Assembly: GCF_019097595.1 (NCBI RefSeq)
Contig: NC_080731.1
Location: 8,375,071-8,439,070, forward strand
Length of the DNA: 64,000 bases
Source of the DNA: Hemibagrus wyckioides
Taxonomy: Eukaryota; Chordata; Actinopteri; Siluriformes; Bagridae
Direction: 5' to 3'
Shown: positions 58,961 to 64,000 of the stretch, piece after piece
Numbering within the stretch: position 1 is the first letter of the stretch
How the letters are laid out: every line of letters starts with the position of its first letter
The notes under the pieces: model-generated
What the model saw: the letters and a program-made list of their open reading frames with translations, nothing else
The model's database searches: none
Told to the model about the DNA's origin: nothing
Made by a program: the position numbers and the translations under genes

Positions 58961-59265
58961 GGTGACACTATTTTATGTAACTGACCGGAAGATTTGCTAT
59001 AATGATGTTAAATGATATTTGTTATGCTATCCAAGTTGCATCTCGACGTACTGGCAACTTTATAAATGTTTTCCAGTTAACAAAAACTTATAATGTAACT
59101 TCTTACAGCTTACAGTGAATGTACATGCTTATTTATAAAGCTTTTAAGTAACTCATTCAGGTCAACCCAAAGCAAGGTAAAACAGTGTCTCTTAAATCCA
59201 ACCAAATTAAATTTAAGTGCAAGTAAATACACATCATCCATGTAATAATTTGCTGCACATATAGT

Positions 59266-59293
59266 TCTCTCTCTCTCTCTCTCTCTCTCTCTC
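59266..59293. repeat. (CT)n microsatellite
   Basis: About 14 CT units. Confidence 0.95.
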
Positions 59294-59575
59294 GGCACTC
59301 ACTAAGCAAGTGATGCGGGTCATCTGACACAGACAAACATCTGTGTCTCAGGGAGCAGGTGAAGAGAGGGGAGCATGAAGGCGAGATGACATTCCCCCCA
59401 CCTCCAGCCTCCACTGAGGAGACTGAGGTCTTCATAAATAATCCTTAAGCAATCTGCCTCTCTCCGCTCCCCTTATTAATTACTTTTATGGCCAAAATCA
59501 AACATCTGTCACCGTGGAATATACAAATTAATTATGCAGCTTCTTCCCATCAGAATAGATAGATATTCTGGCTTG
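59294..59575. promoter_or_regulatory. Candidate conserved non-coding element
   Basis: The core 59435-59565 has 'cttattaattacttttatgg', 'gccaaaatcaaacatctgtc' and 'acaaattaattatgcagctt', a dense set of TAATTA sites with no repeat or ORF. It is a typical but unproven enhancer-like composition. Confidence 0.35.
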
Positions 59576-59800
59576 TAAGCAAAAAAAAGTGATAGTCTGG
59601 GATAATTTATAAAGGTTTTTAAATTCTGTTTTTAAACAAAATTCATCTTATATCAGCATCCTTATTTTCAGACCACTGCAAGTTAGGAGACAATAATAAA
59701 AAATGTAACCCAATATGTACATTTGGAAAAGTATAAAAAGTAATATATTAGTAAGGTTTTAAGAATTGTCCATGAAACTTTTTCTAGGACTCAAGTGAAC
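59576..59800. other. No gene seen
   Basis: AT-rich spacer; nothing recognised. Confidence 0.4.
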
Positions 59801-60135
59801 TCAAGGACCACCCCCCACCCCTTTTTTTGGTAAGTGACTTTTGGTTCGGGGATTTTGATCTGGAGCTGGCTGACAGAAGACAGCTGTCTGCTTGTCCTCT
59901 GCTCGGCAGTAAGGTGCCCTGGGACGTTGCCCGCTCAAGGGTCAGCACCTTCGAGGGGAGGCAACATTTGCTACCAGTTATTGAGCGGCAGGGAGTCCGC
60001 CATGCCCTTCCCCTCATCTTTCAGGAATAAAAAGCGGGCCAGGTTGAAGGCGGGTACCCGGCTGGTGTTACCCATCATTCCTCTGAGCTGAAGGAGGAAG
60101 TGACCTTGAGGTGTGGGGTAGTGTGGCAAGCTGGG
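59801..60135. other. GC-rich island with overlapping ORFs, unknown
   Basis: A sharp G+C-rich patch in AT-rich surroundings. The plus strand is open at 59827-60030 and 59834-60091, the minus strand at 59784-60017. None resembles a family I know. A 'ttttggtaagtg' splice-donor-like word lies at 59825, and a second candidate exon edge near 60030 is unclear. It may be a non-coding exon, an old insertion or a regulatory patch. Confidence 0.3.
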
Positions 60136-60780
60136 CACAGTGGTGTGTCTCCTACAGGACTGATAGGGCTGCTACTTGAGTGAGTGTAGTGTATCTTCTG
60201 ATGCTTGTGAATCTTCTCTAGAGAAATGAAATACTGTTAGTACTGAATTTAGCTGGTCATCTGAAATAAGCTTTGGCACTGAAGTTCTCAGTTGTTGCAC
60301 AATGAGGGTTTATGAAAGAAAATTAGGGCATGTCTTTTTGGAAACCATATGAAGGAAGTTTTGAAGAGGATCCTTAATAAAAAAAAAATATGGGATGGTT
60401 GGTGTACTCTGCAGTTCCTTTTTAACAAAAAGACAGTGTAAAAAATCACAAAGAAAATGAAGAAAATCACAGTTGACCTTAATCAGTATAAGTTTCTATG
60501 TAGAATCTAGAACTTTGGTTTTTAGGAAAACATTTTAAATACTGTATTGGCATCAGCTAAAAATGGAAGACATGTTAACCTTAAAGATAAACCTGTGGCT
60601 CTCTTATGATGTCAGGGGATTTCGCTGGACTTTTTTGTCATTCTCTTCCAGAATGACCATGTCCCTGTATAGAAGGAATAAGGGCTCAGTAAATGATCTG
60701 ATGAGGATGAAAATGATAGAAATTATATGTTATGGCTTTCACAGACACAAGATCTTAACCCACTTGAGTTAATTTAAATT
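60136..60780. other. No gene seen
   Basis: Single-copy DNA with no recognised element. Confidence 0.4.
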
Positions 60781-61000
60781 GTCTTTATTTGTCACATATA
60801 AATTATTGCACAGTGAAATTCATTCTTCGCATATCCCATCCTTGGGGGTTGGGGTCAGAGAGCAGGGTTAGCCATGATGCAGCACCCCTGGAGCAGGTGG
60901 GGTTAAAGGCCTTGCTCAAGGGCCCAAAGGTGGCAGCTTGACTGTGCTGGGGCTTGCACCCCAATCTTCCAGTCAACAATCCAGAGCCTTAGCTACCACC
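60781..61000 (-). repeat. tRNA-derived SINE, near full length
   Basis: Reverse complement of the family at 14645-14850: tail 'gtctttatttgtcacatata', body 'gggttggggtcagagagcag' and 'gccttgctcaagggccc', head 'gagccttagctaccacc'. Confidence 0.85.
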
Positions 61001-62969
61001 TTGGATTAAGACAACAACATCAAATCTCCAATTGAAGTTATTTCTTTTGGAACAATGGTGTTCATCACTCCAGTACAGTCCCATACATGGAAAATCTATG
61101 GCAAATACACAGTTTGACATTGTTCTGGTGTTTGACTTAACACCTTAGATATTCAAATTCCTCATGTACTTTGTCACCCTCATATTTTTATTCCTAACAC
61201 AATGAAGGTAATGTGTCATATGTATATACTGTGCTGGATAAGTCAGATAGACATACACTCTATAGACAAACTAAAACACTATGCACATTCTGAAGTTTTT
61301 CATAAAGTTCCGAGTATAAACAATTAATGGGTGCGAAGCATGGCAGCATATATTATGACAAACAACACATGCTCCATTATGCCAGCTGGTGTGATGGTGC
61401 GATAATGTCAGACTCATTAACTTCAGCACACAGTTTACGGTGGCCTTTTTACGACACAATTAATTGATTCACACATACATTAGAACAAAAATAACTCAAC
61501 AGAAATGCAGTTGGAAGCCAGCTTCTAATCTTTTCTCTACTCCAGTGGCAAAGTGAATGCAGGCATCATTCAGGGTTACAGAGCCAGGACACGTAGTGTG
61601 TATGGCAGGAAAACAAGGCTGCAGTTTTACCGTTAACCTCTCATTGTGGTTTATTAGCCAAAAGAGTTCAGTGGTGTACTTCAGGTACTCACTTCTTTAC
61701 TCTTCCTGATGTTCCATTGGCACTGATTGTTTATTCAAGAATGATCCATTTCACCTCACTTTATAGGTGACAGATATTAGACTTATGCTTGAGCTATATA
61801 ACATGAGTTATGAGGTTGTACCACAAAGAAACAACACTTCTTTATTGCTAGAATTTAATTGTCTGTTGAGTTTTATCTGTTTGTCCATCTTTAATGCTTC
61901 TTTATCACTCTTCCTTGTAGAGAGTCTTTTAATTTTTAGTTCTTTTGGGCCACTCTTAGAGGTCAAGGTTATTTAGCGCATAAAACAGCCTTTAGAATGT
62001 TTTTTTTTTTCTTCATTTTGTTAAAATTATTAATTTAGAGGAGACTCTCCTGTAACTCAAAGAAAGTGTTACTGAGCTGTTGTGAATCATCATGACAATC
62101 CTGTAATAGTAATTCAGGGAAAAATGGAAATGATGAGAAAATCTAACGCACATGTCAATCACCTGCTCAGATTTTACATCACCACCACACCCTAATTTCT
62201 GACATGAGAGATTTTTGACTGCCAGCCAGTATAAGAGGAGAGAGAGTGTGAGAAATATAGATGAAGAAAAGGGGATTCAGGACTGATGGAGTTTTAGCTT
62301 TTTCTTACTGAAATAGAAAGTTCTTTGTTCTCATACTCGGTGCCAAGCTAGTGAACAATAGCTGATTTATCCTCATTGTGTAATTTGTATTGGTACCCAG
62401 TTGTGAGGTTATTTATCTAGAGAATTCATGATATGCTGCTAGCAATTAACATGAGGCATGTGTATTTATTGCTCTGTGTTTTAACAAGCATGCCAACACG
62501 ATCCAGTGTTTTTTTTTTTTTTTATAGGCTGGAGAAAGGAATACACATTTGAAATGATGAAAAACATGGAGAAGAAGATCAACAAGAGTGGTTTTCTCTG
62601 CTGTGTTCTAGCTAGCTAGCAAAAACATTTTGTTTGCTGTAAATTCTAATCCAACTGGGATGCTAACAGATATGAGACTCAATAACTGTGACATGCACAA
62701 TATTCTCATAATGCTTCAATCATACTGAACAATCCATTAATATCGATAAGCACTAATACGTGTGTCCATGTTCCACATTTCATACTGCTGTGGTGAATGT
62801 ACATTATTGTCGTGATTAGGGACACAACACAGTGTTCAGAATGTGGCTTGTGACACGGTATTTTCTCAGAATTCTATTAATTAATTTGCTCTCTAATACC
62901 TTTGAGATTAATCCATGAATAACATGGTAATAGTTTAGTTTTATCTCTATGTTTAGTTCTATGTTTGTC
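61001..62969. other. No gene seen
   Basis: Repeat-poor, AT-rich DNA with poly-T runs near 62000 and 62510. ORFs at 61271-61459 (minus) and 61767-61976 (plus) have no domains. Confidence 0.4.
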
Positions 62970-63100
62970 TGCGTCACTGTACTCTGTCTTTATGTGTAGC
63001 ACCTTTGGTCTAGGAGGAACATTGTTTCACTTCACTGTGTACTGCATCAGCTATATATGGTTGAAGTGACAATAGAGCTTCTTTGACTTTGACTTGACTT
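62970..63100 (+). repeat. SINE/LINE 3'-tail fragment
   Basis: It runs through 'aggaacattgtttcacttca', 'cagctatatatggttgaagt' and 'gacaatagagcttcttt', then a 'gactttgacttgactt' end. It is the same tail as 15187-15300 in the other direction. Confidence 0.75.
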
Positions 63101-63109
63101 GGTTGTGGA

Positions 63110-63250
63110 ATGTGGTAGCTTAGTGGTTAAGGTGCTGGCCTACTGATTAGAAGGTTATGAGTTCCAATCCCAGGTCCACCAGTCTACCACTGCTGGGCCC
63201 CTGAGCAAGGCCCTTAACCCTCAGTTGTATAAAATGATGCCAGAAATGTA
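63110..63250 (+). repeat. tRNA-derived SINE copy
   Basis: Same family as 20126-20292: 'gcttagtggttaaggtgctg', B-box-like 'gagttccaatcccaggtcc', then 'ctgctgggcccctgagcaag' and 'gcccttaaccctc'. It starts within 10 bases of the end of another retroposon tail. Confidence 0.8.
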
Positions 63251-64000
63251 AATCTAAAGAATGACAGCACAGCTCATGCTTTCCTGCAACAACAGTTTTC
63301 TACCAGAGAGGGCAAAAATTTCTAACCCTTCCATTCACCAGCTTTAAATATGGCATTGGCATTTAATCACAGATGTAGAAAAGAAAGGAGAAAAGAATAT
63401 ATTTAAGCTGCCCTGAATGACTTATGTCAGTGAGCTATTGCCAGTAATTTAAGGCCATATGTTTATGGATTTCGGTCCATGTCTGAGATGAAATGAAGAA
63501 AGGATTTAGCTTAGAGATTCCTTTCTGAGCCTCTAAGATGAACGTGGAATAAATGTATCCCTCTGCTGCATATTTAGGAAGCTTTTTTTTTTAACCTCGT
63601 AGCAGGATTTAGCGGTAATTGTACACAAGCTGCCGGCTTGTGCAATCTAATATATGTCTTTTATCCTGGTTTTTCTGTTATGAACTACGCAATCACATCC
63701 TTGAACGTCTAAATCCATCCTGAGAGAGCTGGCCAACTTTTAGAGAATGACAGGAAAGCTAGGGGCAAATTTTACATGCATCACTGCAGTGCCATGTAAC
63801 TCAATAGTGGACAAACATTGACTCATACTGTAAACAAATGTCAGACTTTATTTAAATTTGATTAGCAATTTTAGCTTGTGTCACAGCAAACAAGCTAACA
63901 CTGGGGGAGTAACTTAGCTACTAGATGAAGTTCAGGGCAAAAAGCAGAGATACAGACAACCTAGATGACATGCATTGGACAAAATCAAGCCCTCTTGATG
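63251..64000. promoter_or_regulatory. No gene; candidate conserved block 63340-63720
   Basis: Repeat-free sequence. The part 63340-63720 includes 'ccagctttaaatatggcatt', 'gcggtaattgtacacaagct' and 'gccggcttgtgcaatctaat' and is more complex than its flanks. A regulatory role is possible but only inferred. Confidence 0.25.

Noticed and set aside
59827..60030. Small protein-coding gene in the GC-rich island
   Set aside because: Both strands are open, no domain or start context stands out, so coding status cannot be supported; kept only as an unexplained island.

Overview
The window looks like intergenic or intronic DNA from a teleost fish. It is AT-rich, dense in microsatellites, and carries tRNA-derived SINEs, Tc1/mariner, hAT and PIF/Harbinger-like transposons and a Gmr1-type Ty3/gypsy element. 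The Tc1 families and the short SINE/LINE tails are of kinds I associate with ostariophysan fishes, possibly a catfish; that placement is inference. I recognise no intact host protein-coding gene, tRNA or rRNA. All convincing coding sequence belongs to mobile elements.

Layout. 1-10 kb: mostly single-copy sequence with AT-rich microsatellites, SINE fragments and two GC-richer segments of unknown role (about 2.9-4.0 and 5.8-6.9 kb). 10.4-18.1 kb: Tc1-like relics, including two foldback (inverted-pair) derivatives of one family at 12.5 and 17.3-18.1 kb. 21.9-29.7 kb: a degenerate Tc1-like element on the plus strand, split near its left tip by a 6.6-kb LTR retrotransposon on the minus strand. The retrotransposon has a 5-bp target duplication, LTRs differing by three substitutions and one 8-bp indel, a tRNA-Pro type primer site, and the order GAG-PR-INT-RT-RNaseH with integrase before reverse transcriptase. 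30.05-31.5 kb: a hAT-type element with an 8-bp target duplication, itself split by a 735-bp Harbinger-like element carrying an intact Myb/SANT-like ORF. 33.45-33.66 kb: a short 5'-truncated LINE with a perfect 20-bp target duplication. 36.2-37.5 kb: a degenerate telomere-like CCCTAA array flanked by rearranged copies of one sequence.

From about 38 kb to the end the window has no recognisable genes and only scattered SINEs and tetranucleotide arrays. Several repeat-free blocks rich in homeodomain-type TAAT motifs resemble conserved non-coding elements of a developmental gene's regulatory desert. This is a pattern-based inference; conservation cannot be tested from one sequence.

How the parts relate. 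The nested insertions give relative ages: Tc1 before the LTR element, and hAT before the Harbinger-like element. The LTR element looks recent by LTR identity, yet its pol has two frameshifts and a stop, so it probably needed, or now needs, proteins from intact copies elsewhere. The Myb/SANT ORF in the Harbinger-like element has no transposase beside it and would likewise depend on a partner supplied in trans.
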